Shown: positions 13,735 to 21,130 of the stretch, piece by piece
Layout of the letters: every line of letters starts with the position of its first letter
Numbering within the stretch: position 1 is the first letter of the stretch
Virus record (IMG/VR): IMGVR_UViG_3300025771_003749
Location: 1 to 22,197 of that record
Strand: one strand, 5' to 3'
DNA length: 22,197 bases
Source: a virus
Position numbers and translations under genes: made by a program
The notes under the pieces: model-generated
Databases searched by the model: none
The model's input: only the letters and a program-made list of their open reading frames with translations
What the model was told of the DNA's origin: nothing

Positions 13735-13763
13735 AAGTATATAGGCACTGAAAGAGGAATACA
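13735..13763 (+). repeat. Shared leader, copy 2
   Basis: AAGTATATAGGCACTGAAAG, then AGGAATACA, leads to ATG 13764. Aligned with 12541-12574 it differs by a two-base insertion (TA) and a five-base deletion between GAAA and GAGGAA. It carries the GAGGAA ribosome-binding site. Confidence 0.7.
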
Positions 13764-15080
13764 ATGTTAGATTTTTTACCGCAATATGTTGCAATGAAAA
13801 TGTCAACAGAAAAGACAGCATCTGAACTTAGAACATGGCAACCAGATCCTGATCTTACTGATGCACAACTTGACGAAATGGACAAAGAAGTATACGAGCG
13901 TATTATTACAGCTCGTGTAGGTTTATTGTTGCGTCATCCGTTTTTTGGCAACATGGCAACACGTTTAAAAATACAACGTGCTGATTGGTTGCCTACTGCC
14001 GCAGTTGATGGTAGAAACTTGTTCTATAATGTGCAGTTCTTCAATGCAATGGACAATAAAGAAGTTGAATTTGTTCTTGCACATGAAATCTTACACATGG
14101 TATTTGATCATTTAGAACGCAGAGATGACAGAGATCCACGCCTATACAATATCTCTGCAGATTACATTGTAAACAATACATTGGTAGATGAACGCATAGG
14201 CACCATTCCTAGTATTGTAAATTGTTTCCAAGATTTCAAATACAGAGGATGGACTTCAGAAGAAGTATATGACGAACTTTTTGAAGAGGCTAAAAAGAAT
14301 GGTAAAGAATTTTTAGAACAACTTGGTGAAATGCTTGACGAACACATCGACTGGGAAGGCGATGGTGATGGCGAAGGCAAAGATGGTAAGGGAAAAAGCA
14401 GACCTAAATACACCAAAGAAGAACGTGAACAGATCAAAGACGAAATCAAAGAAGCAATGATTCAAGCAGCGCAAAGTGCTGGTGCTGGCAACACACCTGC
14501 TGGTGTGCAACGTTTGATTAAAGAAATCACAGAGCCTAAAATGAATTGGCGTGAGTTAATTCAACAACAGATTCAAAGCACAATAAAAAGCGACTACACA
14601 TTTAGTCGTCCAAGCCGCAAAGGCTGGCATACTGGTGCTATATTGCCTGGTATGAACTTTATGGACACTATTGATATTTGTGTCGGGATTGATATGAGTG
14701 GCTCAATTGGAAATAGCCAAGCTGCTGATTTCTTAGGCGAAGTAAAAGGTATCATGGAGCAATTTAAAGATTACAAAATTAAAATCTGGTGTTTTGATAC
14801 TCAAGTTTACAACGAAGACGACTTTAGTGCAGACGATGGTAGAGACATTACCGAATATGAAGTTGTCGGCGGCGGCGGCACAGACTTTATGTGTAACTGG
14901 AATTACATGAAAGAAAACAATATTCAACCTAAACGTTTTATCATGTTTACAGATGGATACGCTTGGGATAGCTGGGGAGATCCAGACTGGTGCGAAACTG
15001 TGTTCTTAATTCATAGTCATCATGATAAGAATCTTGAGGCACCATTTGGAATGACAGCGCATTATAATGAGGCTGCATAA
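13764..15080 (+). CDS. VWA-domain protein with zinc-metallopeptidase-like N-terminus
   Basis: This 438-residue protein has an N-terminal HExxH motif, H107-E108-x2-H111 in FVLAHEILHMVFDH, like the putative metallopeptidase domain (DUF2201-type) often joined to VWA. A charged linker (about 197-235, rich in D, G, E and K) follows. The C-terminal VWA-like domain has a complete-looking MIDAS: D310-M-S-G-S (DMSGS), T374-D375 (GGGTDF) and D397 (FTDGY). It presumably works with the MoxR ATPase just upstream as a remodelling or proteolytic pair. GAGGAA precedes the ATG at a good distance. Peptidase activity is unproven, because many such domains are inactive. Confidence 0.8.
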   Translation: MLDFLPQYVAMKMSTEKTASELRTWQPDPDLTDAQLDEMDKEVYERIITARVGLLLRHPFFGNMATRLKIQRADWLPTAAVDGRNLFYNVQFFNAMDNKEVEFVLAHEILHMVFDHLERRDDRDPRLYNISADYIVNNTLVDERIGTIPSIVNCFQDFKYRGWTSEEVYDELFEEAKKNGKEFLEQLGEMLDEHIDWEGDGDGEGKDGKGKSRPKYTKEEREQIKDEIKEAMIQAAQSAGAGNTPAGVQRLIKEITEPKMNWRELIQQQIQSTIKSDYTFSRPSRKGWHTGAILPGMNFMDTIDICVGIDMSGSIGNSQAADFLGEVKGIMEQFKDYKIKIWCFDTQVYNEDDFSADDGRDITEYEVVGGGGTDFMCNWNYMKENNIQPKRFIMFTDGYAWDSWGDPDWCETVFLIHSHHDKNLEAPFGMTAHYNEAA

Positions 15081-15082
15081 GT

Positions 15083-15364
15083 ATGCTTAAAGGAAAAATA
15101 AATCCTTTAAATGTTTTTAAAGCTAGAAAGGTTGAGTTTTGTCCTTCCTACTTTGAAACAACTATTTTTCCAACTAGGTATAATCTATCTGATAGTATTG
15201 CAGATTGGATAGATAATCATTGTTCAGGAAGATATTATATTGGAAAAACAATGACCATAGATAAACTGGACAAACAAATGTCACAAGGAGTAAAAGTAGG
15301 CTTTGAAAACTCAAAAGAACTAAGTTATTTTTTACTGGCTTGTCCACATTTGAAATATAACTAA
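15083..15364 (+). CDS. Small hypothetical protein
   Basis: This gene encodes 93 residues starting two bases after the VWA stop, with GAGG 10 bases upstream. The segment SDSIADWIDNHCSGRYYIGK looks like a small folded core, and the end is FLLACPHLKYN. No recognisable family. A perfect 8-base inverted repeat (15087-15110) lies over its first codons. Confidence 0.65.
   Translation: MLKGKINPLNVFKARKVEFCPSYFETTIFPTRYNLSDSIADWIDNHCSGRYYIGKTMTIDKLDKQMSQGVKVGFENSKELSYFLLACPHLKYN
15087..15110 (+). repeat. Inverted repeat over the first codons
   Basis: TTAAAGGA (15087-15094) and TCCTTTAA (15103-15110) form a perfect 8-base repeat with an A-rich 8-base loop, followed by ATGTTTTT. It is A/T-rich and may only weakly fold. 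It could tune translation or cause some termination; it may also be chance. Confidence 0.35.
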
Positions 15365-15399
15365 TTTTGCCCAAATAAGTAATTACAAGGAGATATTAA

Positions 15400-15660
15400 A
15401 TGGCAGAAGAAACAAAAACTCAAGCAAATCCAAACGAACTTACAATTCAAGATTTAGCGACCATGAAAGGTATTATTGATGTTGCAAGTGAACGTAGTGC
15501 GTTCAAGCCAAAAGAAATGGCAGCAGTAGGCATTATCTATAATAAACTTGAAATGTTTTTGAAAGATGTAGAAGAACAGCAAAAGGCTGCACAAGCAGCA
15601 GCAGCGGCAGCACAAACAGCGCCTCAAGCGCCGCAAGCAGAGGCTGTAGAAAGCGAGTAA
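15400..15660 (+). CDS. Small conserved phage protein with Ala/Gln/Pro-rich tail
   Basis: This gene encodes 86 residues. Residues 14-60 form a helical conserved-looking core (LTIQDLATMKGIIDVASERS, then KEMAAVGIIYNKLEMFLKDV). The last 25 are a low-complexity stretch of Ala, Gln, Pro and Glu. AAGGAG (15387-15392) precedes the ATG at 7 bases. Similar core sequences are, from memory, shared by marine T4-like phages next to structural genes. Function unknown. Confidence 0.75.
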   Translation: MAEETKTQANPNELTIQDLATMKGIIDVASERSAFKPKEMAAVGIIYNKLEMFLKDVEEQQKAAQAAAAAAQTAPQAPQAEAVESE

Positions 15661-15663
15661 ACT

Positions 15664-16284
15664 ATGTTAAAACACGTAGGAAGACTAAGAACAAACAAAA
15701 GAAGAGTTGTAGTAGCGTATAGAACAATACCTAATGACCCTTATAGTTGTTTGTGTATCATGTCTGATTCATTATCATCAGCTGATCATGACGATGTTAT
15801 GAAATTAGTTGAATCAGATGCAGGACAATCATCAGATGAATTTTATCAAGCAATGGATAGAGTGTATTTGTCAGACGGCAGACCAATGTTAGCAGGATTG
15901 CATAAACAAGGTCATTTGCGTAAAATGCCAACAGCTGATGTTGAAATGACACCTAACCACAAGTCGGCAGTTCCATTAAATGAACTCAATCAAATTATTG
16001 CTGATCAAAAAGGTGTTGCGCTAGAAGATTTGGCTGTTAAACCAAATAACCCACAAGCGCAAGCGTCGGCACAAACCCCTGCTACAGAAACAGTAGCAGA
16101 GCCAATAGCAGCACCTTTGGCAGCAAGTGCTAATGAAGTGTTGACTGATGAACAAATTGCTGCAAAAATGCGTAGCGATGCAGATCGCTTATTTAAAGAG
16201 GCTAAAGCCTTACGAGAGCAAGCGGAAGAATTATCTCCAACTAAACGCAAAACTACTCGTAAACAGACTGAGAGTGCTACGTGA
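15664..16284 (+). CDS. Conserved phage protein of unknown function
   Basis: This gene encodes 206 residues. The N-terminal 120 form a compact domain (LKHVGRLRTNKRRVVVAYR, then KLVESDAGQSSDEFYQAMD, then HKQGHLRKMPTADVEMTP). The linker 127-160 is rich in Ala, Pro and Thr. A C-terminal helix (EQIAAKMRSDADRLFKEA) and a basic tail follow. The N-terminal domain resembles a common unknown of marine T4-like phages. It starts four bases after the previous stop. A structural or assembly role is possible from its position. Confidence 0.75.
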   Translation: MLKHVGRLRTNKRRVVVAYRTIPNDPYSCLCIMSDSLSSADHDDVMKLVESDAGQSSDEFYQAMDRVYLSDGRPMLAGLHKQGHLRKMPTADVEMTPNHKSAVPLNELNQIIADQKGVALEDLAVKPNNPQAQASAQTPATETVAEPIAAPLAASANEVLTDEQIAAKMRSDADRLFKEAKALREQAEELSPTKRKTTRKQTESAT

Positions 16285-16287
16285 CAG

Positions 16288-16599
16288 GTGAATCAATCAA
16301 ATTTTGACACTGAAAGTGAAGAATACTGGCAAGACATATTTAACTCAATTGAGATAGAAGTCTTGCCAGTTGAATATATGAATCAAGTGAATATCCATTT
16401 CAAAGATGGAACTGTTTGGGAAGTTGACATCAAAGACAGTTTGAAGAAACAAACTTCTACGGATATCGAAGATAGTCTAGACGAATTATTTCAAGCATAC
16501 GAAGAAAAAATACAAAATGTAGATTATCGTATGGATATGGATAAAATCAAAAAAGATGTTGCTAAACGAGTCAGACGTTTTCTTAAAGTAAACAAATAA
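16288..16599 (+). CDS. Small conserved phage protein, GTG start
   Basis: This gene encodes 103 residues from GTG 16288, the only start that fits between the previous stop (16284) and the conserved-looking sequence (NFDTESEEYWQDIF...). It contains VLPVEYMNQVNIHFKDGTVW, a beta hairpin-like segment, and a basic C-terminus (KRVRRFLKVNK). It resembles an unknown family of T4-like marine phages. No clear ribosome-binding site. Confidence 0.7.
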   Translation: MNQSNFDTESEEYWQDIFNSIEIEVLPVEYMNQVNIHFKDGTVWEVDIKDSLKKQTSTDIEDSLDELFQAYEEKIQNVDYRMDMDKIKKDVAKRVRRFLKVNK

Positions 16600-16602
16600 T
16601 AG

Positions 16603-16644
16603 CTCTTAGGTGATAAATACTTATAAGAACATATCACCTAGGAG
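16603..16644 (+). promoter_or_regulatory. Shine-Dalgarno-masking hairpin overlapping the late promoter
   Basis: CTCTTAGGTGATA (16603-16615) pairs with TATCACCTAGGAG (16632-16644) over 13 base pairs with a single G-U pair and a 16-base loop. The right arm contains the ribosome-binding site TAGGAG of the fibre gene. The left arm overlaps the TGATAAATA element. RNA starting about 16625 would lack the whole left arm and leave the site free. Confidence 0.75.
16611..16619 (+). promoter_or_regulatory. T4-like late promoter element (TGATAAATA)
   Basis: The same nonamer as at 11805-11813, 32 bases before the fibre-gene start. It resembles the T4 late octamer TATAAATA except for its first base. By T4 spacing the transcript would begin near 16625. 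Its position before the virion genes supports late control. Confidence 0.55.
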
Positions 16645-16650
16645 ATTCAT

Positions 16651-18210
16651 ATGGCATTACAGCTACGTCGTGGAACTAATGCAGAAAGAGCGACAGAAAC
16701 GTTTGCAGCGGGCGAACTTGTCTATACAACAGATACAAAACAACTTTATATCGGTGACGGCTCTACAGTCGGCGGTATACTAGTATCAAACAGTGTTGCA
16801 AGCTCTCCAGCAAATCTTACACAAAATTTAAATTTAAACGGATTTAATATTTCAGGAACAGGAAATATTACAGCAACCGCATTTGTCGGTGACGGTAGCG
16901 GACTAACAAATCTACCAGATACGGGCGGATCTGGAACTGGAGTTATCGAAGGCCAAGAGTATGCTATTGACATCCAAGGTAGTGTTAGAGGTGATGACAC
17001 AACTTTAATTGTTGATAGTGCATTAGGCAGAGTAAGTGCAGATCTATACGGCGATGGTAGTAATATTACTAACATTACACTAGACCAATTATCAGATGTT
17101 GATACAACAGGTATTTTTACAAACGCTATACTAAAATGGGATGGCGCAGCTTGGACAATAGCCAGCGACGAAACAGGCGGCGGTGTAGGAGGTACAGGTA
17201 TCCTCGAAGGCCAAACATATTTTATTAGTATTACAGGTGATGTAGTAGCAGATGATTCATCTATAATAGTTGACTCATTCAACAAAACATTTAGAGGCTC
17301 ATTAGACGGTGAACTTCGCGGTAGTGTATTTGCAGAAAGTTCGACGTTATTGGTAGATGCAATAAACAGCGTAATTGTTGGTGAAGTTGATTCGCCTTCA
17401 GTAACTGCTGAAATACTAGTAGCAGAAGACCAAACTAATCCTCAAATTGATGTTAAAAAATCATCCACTGGAGATATGAGCGCCTATACAGGTAAGTTAG
17501 GTGAAATTATATTTAAAACTAGGGGCAGTGATGGTGATAAAAGCTATGGAATTATACAAGGATATACAAGTGGTATTATTATTGGAACCAATGATAATGG
17601 CGTAGACTTTCCTGCAGAGACATTAAACACCATAGGCAAAACTGGAGTTGCATTGGGTGGAATTAATCCTGCAGCAAGATTAGATGTTAGAGGCAATGCT
17701 ATCATACTTGAAGAAGTAAAAATTGGTTCATTTACAACTGCTGAGCGCAATGATTTGACAGCAGCAAACGGTATGTTATTATACAATGCAGATACTAATG
17801 AGTTCCAAGCATATGAAAACGGCGGCTGGACTGCAATGATCTCTGACTTAGGTAATATTACATTTGCTGGTAGTGTAATTGATACTAGTGATAGTAGTGG
17901 AATCACAGTAACACCAGCTGTCACACTGAGCAGTGATTTAACAGTAGAAAACAATTTAACAGTAACAGGCAGTGTTACAGCAGATAAATTCATATCCACT
18001 GGCACTGAAACACCTGAAATTAGCGCAAGTGCTAACTTAAACTTAACAGCAGGAAATGCTGTTGTGGTAACAAGTTCACCACTACGTATGGCAAGTTTTA
18101 CTACAACAGAAAGAAACGCATTAGCAGCCCAAAACGGCGACATTATATACAATACAACGGATAACAAATTCCAAGGTTATGAAAACGGTGCATGGGCTAA
18201 CTTAATCTAA
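16651..18210 (+). CDS. Modular tail-fibre-like structural protein
   Basis: This 519-residue protein begins MALQLRRGTNAERATETFAA and continues to DTKQLYIGDGST, the N-terminal motif common on phage fibres and tropism proteins. The middle carries fibre-like GDGSGLTN and GDGSNITN turns and two related modules starting GTGVIEGQEYAIDIQGSV and GTGILEGQTYFISITGDV. The C-terminal third contains a 40-residue module twice: 358-397 (IGSFTTAERNDLTAANG...) and 480-519 (MASFTTTERNALAAQNG...). The composition is Ser/Thr/Asn/Gly-rich, with no catalytic domain and little Cys. Host receptor binding or an adjoining fibre segment is likely. It sits behind a late promoter-like element. Confidence 0.8.
   Translation: MALQLRRGTNAERATETFAAGELVYTTDTKQLYIGDGSTVGGILVSNSVASSPANLTQNLNLNGFNISGTGNITATAFVGDGSGLTNLPDTGGSGTGVIEGQEYAIDIQGSVRGDDTTLIVDSALGRVSADLYGDGSNITNITLDQLSDVDTTGIFTNAILKWDGAAWTIASDETGGGVGGTGILEGQTYFISITGDVVADDSSIIVDSFNKTFRGSLDGELRGSVFAESSTLLVDAINSVIVGEVDSPSVTAEILVAEDQTNPQIDVKKSSTGDMSAYTGKLGEIIFKTRGSDGDKSYGIIQGYTSGIIIGTNDNGVDFPAETLNTIGKTGVALGGINPAARLDVRGNAIILEEVKIGSFTTAERNDLTAANGMLLYNADTNEFQAYENGGWTAMISDLGNITFAGSVIDTSDSSGITVTPAVTLSSDLTVENNLTVTGSVTADKFISTGTETPEISASANLNLTAGNAVVVTSSPLRMASFTTTERNALAAQNGDIIYNTTDNKFQGYENGAWANLI
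17722..17841 (+). repeat. Fibre C-terminal module, copy 1
   Basis: Encodes residues 358-397. The pattern is (I/M)-(G/A)-SFTT-x-ERN, then NG, YN, T/DN and F, then YENG-x-W. It matches copy 2 at 18088-18207 by protein, with more drift at the DNA level. Confidence 0.7.
18088..18207 (+). repeat. Fibre C-terminal module, copy 2
   Basis: Encodes residues 480-519, the very C-terminus of the fibre-like protein, repeating the module of 17722-17841 (SFTTTERN, NTTDNKFQGYENGAW). Confidence 0.7.
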
Positions 18211-18220
18211 GGGGGCTTAA

Positions 18221-21130
18221 ATGAGCGAAAAAGAATATATTGTCACACTAGAAGCAGGTGTTGACTACGATGCATTCAATGCAGAAATGATTGCAAACAC
18301 GGGTGCAGGAGATATTCCTAATCGCACAGTTGCAGTAGCAAACGCAAGACCATTGAGTCAGCGTAACACACATTACAGTTTGACTGACGAAGAAGCTGTT
18401 GCGTTACGTAATGACAGTAGAGTTGTAGATGTTCAAATTCCACCAGAACTTAGAGACGATATTGAAATCGGCTTTAATGCTTATCAAAGTGGTGTATGGA
18501 CACGAGACACAGTTACACAGCAATCAAATTTAAATTGGGGTAATCTTCGTTGCACAAAAGTAAATGATCCATGGAATGGAAATACACTTACTGATATCAG
18601 CGACAACTACAAATACACTCTAACAGGTAAAGGTGTAGATGTTGTAATTCAAGACAGTGGTATACAACCAACTCATTGGCAGTTTACAAATATTAATTAC
18701 GATCCAAATAATATGTACAACAAAGGTCCACTGACATCTGATAATACAAACGGAGCAGTTTTTGACAGATCTATACAAGTAAAAGGTGTTAAAATTGTTT
18801 TAGCTGGAGCAGTTGGTGGAGCAACCACAGTTCCTGATGAATGGGGCAATAAAGTTGCGCAGATGTATAATTGGTTCCTTGATCCAACAGCAGCAAATGT
18901 TTCACCGCCAATCCAAGAAAAGTTTATACTTACACTTAGAGGTGATGCTGAAGTTAGCTGGCACCAAGGCAAACAAACAGCACAACGTGTTGGCTACGGC
19001 GGCGGTGATTCATATGATCCAAACTGGTTAACAGACGACGGAGCAGCACAGTATGCCGGTTATGTTAACTTTTTAGATAGTCATGAGATGAATGATATGG
19101 TATGGTATCAAAACAGCAGTGGCACGCCAGGAACTGGTGACATTGATGCTCAAGAAGTTATCGAACACATATTTCATACACTACACATGCACGGACTGCC
19201 AGCGCAAGACTTAAAATTGTATGCTTACTTAGCAGCTGATTGGCAAAGTGGCGAGCTATTCGCAGCAATGGAAGAAGCATTTGACGCAAGCAAATGGGAT
19301 CCATCAGGTTATCAAAGTCCAGCAAATGCTTGGAAAACTGACTCAGACGCATTTGAAGTAGCAGCAAAAGAATACTTGTATCTACTAAACTTTTGTATGT
19401 TTGATTATTCAAGTTTATGGGATGGCGGTAGTCTTGCTCCTGAATGGACAGACGATGTTAGAACACCAGCACAAATTGAATCAACACTTCCGTTAGGTTA
19501 TGCGTTATTTAAAAAGTATATCGAACCATGTATTGCTAAAGTTTCTAAAAGAGCTATACAGAGTTTATTCCGTGACGGAGACACAGGCAATCCATTTGAT
19601 GCAGGACACTCAGGATATTCACCAGATGTACTAAGCAGAGTGCAACAAATAGATTGGTACGCTCACAGTGGTATAAGCGGCACACAAAGCGCCAATCACT
19701 ATAGAGACTATAACGGACACGGATCACACTGTGCTGGCACCGTAGCAGGTCGCACATTGGGCTGGGCACGTGAAGCAAACATATATTCTGTAAAAGTTAA
19801 TGGCTTAGAAGGTTCAGGCGATAGTGGAACTGGTATCAGTATAACAAATTGCTTTGATGTTATCAAAGGCTGGCACAACAACAAGCCATTAGACCCTAAG
19901 ACTGGATTTAAGCGTCCTACAGTGGTCAATGCTAGTTGGGGATATAGCGGAACTAGATCAGGAACATTAACCGGCGGTGTTTATAATGGACAAAGTTGGA
20001 GCACAGGAGCAGGTCAACCTTGGCCAGATACTGAAGCAAGTCATTTGGAATATGCAGGCATTCACGGAAAGTATTACTCATTAGGCCTTTCAAGACGCAT
20101 TAACGTAAGAGTTGCAAGCGTTGATGCAGACTTACAAGAATGTATAGATGCTGGTGTTATTTTCTGTATTGCAGCAGGAAACAGCTATTACTACATCGAT
20201 AGTGCAACTGGACCAAATTGGAACGACACTGCGAATTTTGGTTTAGGGCAGGAAAATATTTTTAGAGGTAGTTCTCCATATGATACAGAAGCATTTATGG
20301 TAGGAAACATTGATAATACTTACTACTTAGGTAAAGAACAAAAAGCAGAATCAAGTTGTTTTGGCCCAGGTGTAGATATAAATGCACCTGGGACGTATAT
20401 TATGAGTTGTGCAAGTAGTGACAAAAGCGGAGCATGTGATTTAACCGATGGCACTGACGGTAGTGTTACTACTGTTAACGACCCAGGGTCAAATAGCGCA
20501 AGTGATCCTTTAATGAAAATATCAGGCACAAGTATGGCTTCACCACAGGTTGCTGGCATGGTTGCTTGTATACTACAAGCAAATCCTGGAATGACTCCTG
20601 CACAAATGAAAACATATATCCACAACAATAGTTTACAAGATTTGCTTTGGGAAGATACAAATCACACCATAGTAGCAGATACATTTACAGCTTCTACCAC
20701 TGTTGCAAATGGCACAACTGATTATACTTTTACAGCTGGCACAGATAGGATTGGTGCTGTCAGCGGAAACGATCCAACTATTACTATCTATCAAGGTGAC
20801 ACTATTGAAATTACAAATAGTATAGGCGCTCATCCTTTATATATTAAAACTGTCTCAGGTGTTGCAGATACAGCCAACCAAGTAACAACACCAGCAGCAA
20901 CAGGACAGGGTGCTACAAATGGCACTGTTAGTTGGACACCTGCACTTCCAGGAAGATTTTACTATCAGTGTAGTTCTCATGCAGACATGTGGGGTCAGAT
21001 AGAAGTATTACCAAGAGTAGATTGGAATAATACTGACAACATAGGAGACGGTCCTAATAGGTATCTTTATTCACCATTGTTTAGCACAGGTGATAATATA
21101 CAGTATAAAGGTCCTATTTCAAGAACTTAA
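18221..21130 (+). CDS. Subtilisin-like (S8) protease with large insert and cupredoxin-like C-terminus
   Basis: This 969-residue protein has a complete subtilase triad: D145 (VIQDSGIQ), H500 (NGHGSHCAG) and S771 (GTSMASP), with oxyanion N654 (AAGNS). About 355 residues separate Asp and His instead of the usual 30-40. The insert holds an unidentified, partly helical region with a His cluster (HIFHTLHMHG, 316-325). Residues 1-90 may be a propeptide-like domain. The C-terminal region (815-930) looks like a type-1 copper cupredoxin: H871, then C917-x2-H920-x2-M923 in YYQCSSHADMWG, with amicyanin-like spacing. The ribosome-binding site AAGGGGG is strong. It follows the fibre gene, so a virion-associated protease is likely. 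There is no signal peptide. Confidence 0.85.
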   Translation: MSEKEYIVTLEAGVDYDAFNAEMIANTGAGDIPNRTVAVANARPLSQRNTHYSLTDEEAVALRNDSRVVDVQIPPELRDDIEIGFNAYQSGVWTRDTVTQQSNLNWGNLRCTKVNDPWNGNTLTDISDNYKYTLTGKGVDVVIQDSGIQPTHWQFTNINYDPNNMYNKGPLTSDNTNGAVFDRSIQVKGVKIVLAGAVGGATTVPDEWGNKVAQMYNWFLDPTAANVSPPIQEKFILTLRGDAEVSWHQGKQTAQRVGYGGGDSYDPNWLTDDGAAQYAGYVNFLDSHEMNDMVWYQNSSGTPGTGDIDAQEVIEHIFHTLHMHGLPAQDLKLYAYLAADWQSGELFAAMEEAFDASKWDPSGYQSPANAWKTDSDAFEVAAKEYLYLLNFCMFDYSSLWDGGSLAPEWTDDVRTPAQIESTLPLGYALFKKYIEPCIAKVSKRAIQSLFRDGDTGNPFDAGHSGYSPDVLSRVQQIDWYAHSGISGTQSANHYRDYNGHGSHCAGTVAGRTLGWAREANIYSVKVNGLEGSGDSGTGISITNCFDVIKGWHNNKPLDPKTGFKRPTVVNASWGYSGTRSGTLTGGVYNGQSWSTGAGQPWPDTEASHLEYAGIHGKYYSLGLSRRINVRVASVDADLQECIDAGVIFCIAAGNSYYYIDSATGPNWNDTANFGLGQENIFRGSSPYDTEAFMVGNIDNTYYLGKEQKAESSCFGPGVDINAPGTYIMSCASSDKSGACDLTDGTDGSVTTVNDPGSNSASDPLMKISGTSMASPQVAGMVACILQANPGMTPAQMKTYIHNNSLQDLLWEDTNHTIVADTFTASTTVANGTTDYTFTAGTDRIGAVSGNDPTITIYQGDTIEITNSIGAHPLYIKTVSGVADTANQVTTPAATGQGATNGTVSWTPALPGRFYYQCSSHADMWGQIEVLPRVDWNNTDNIGDGPNRYLYSPLFSTGDNIQYKGPISRT

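Noticed and set aside
16746-18167. Long antisense frames across the fibre gene
   Set aside because: They are mirror shadows of the repetitive, Thr/Ser-rich fibre coding sequence, have Val/Pro/Ser-rich composition without a domain, and have no good ribosome-binding site.
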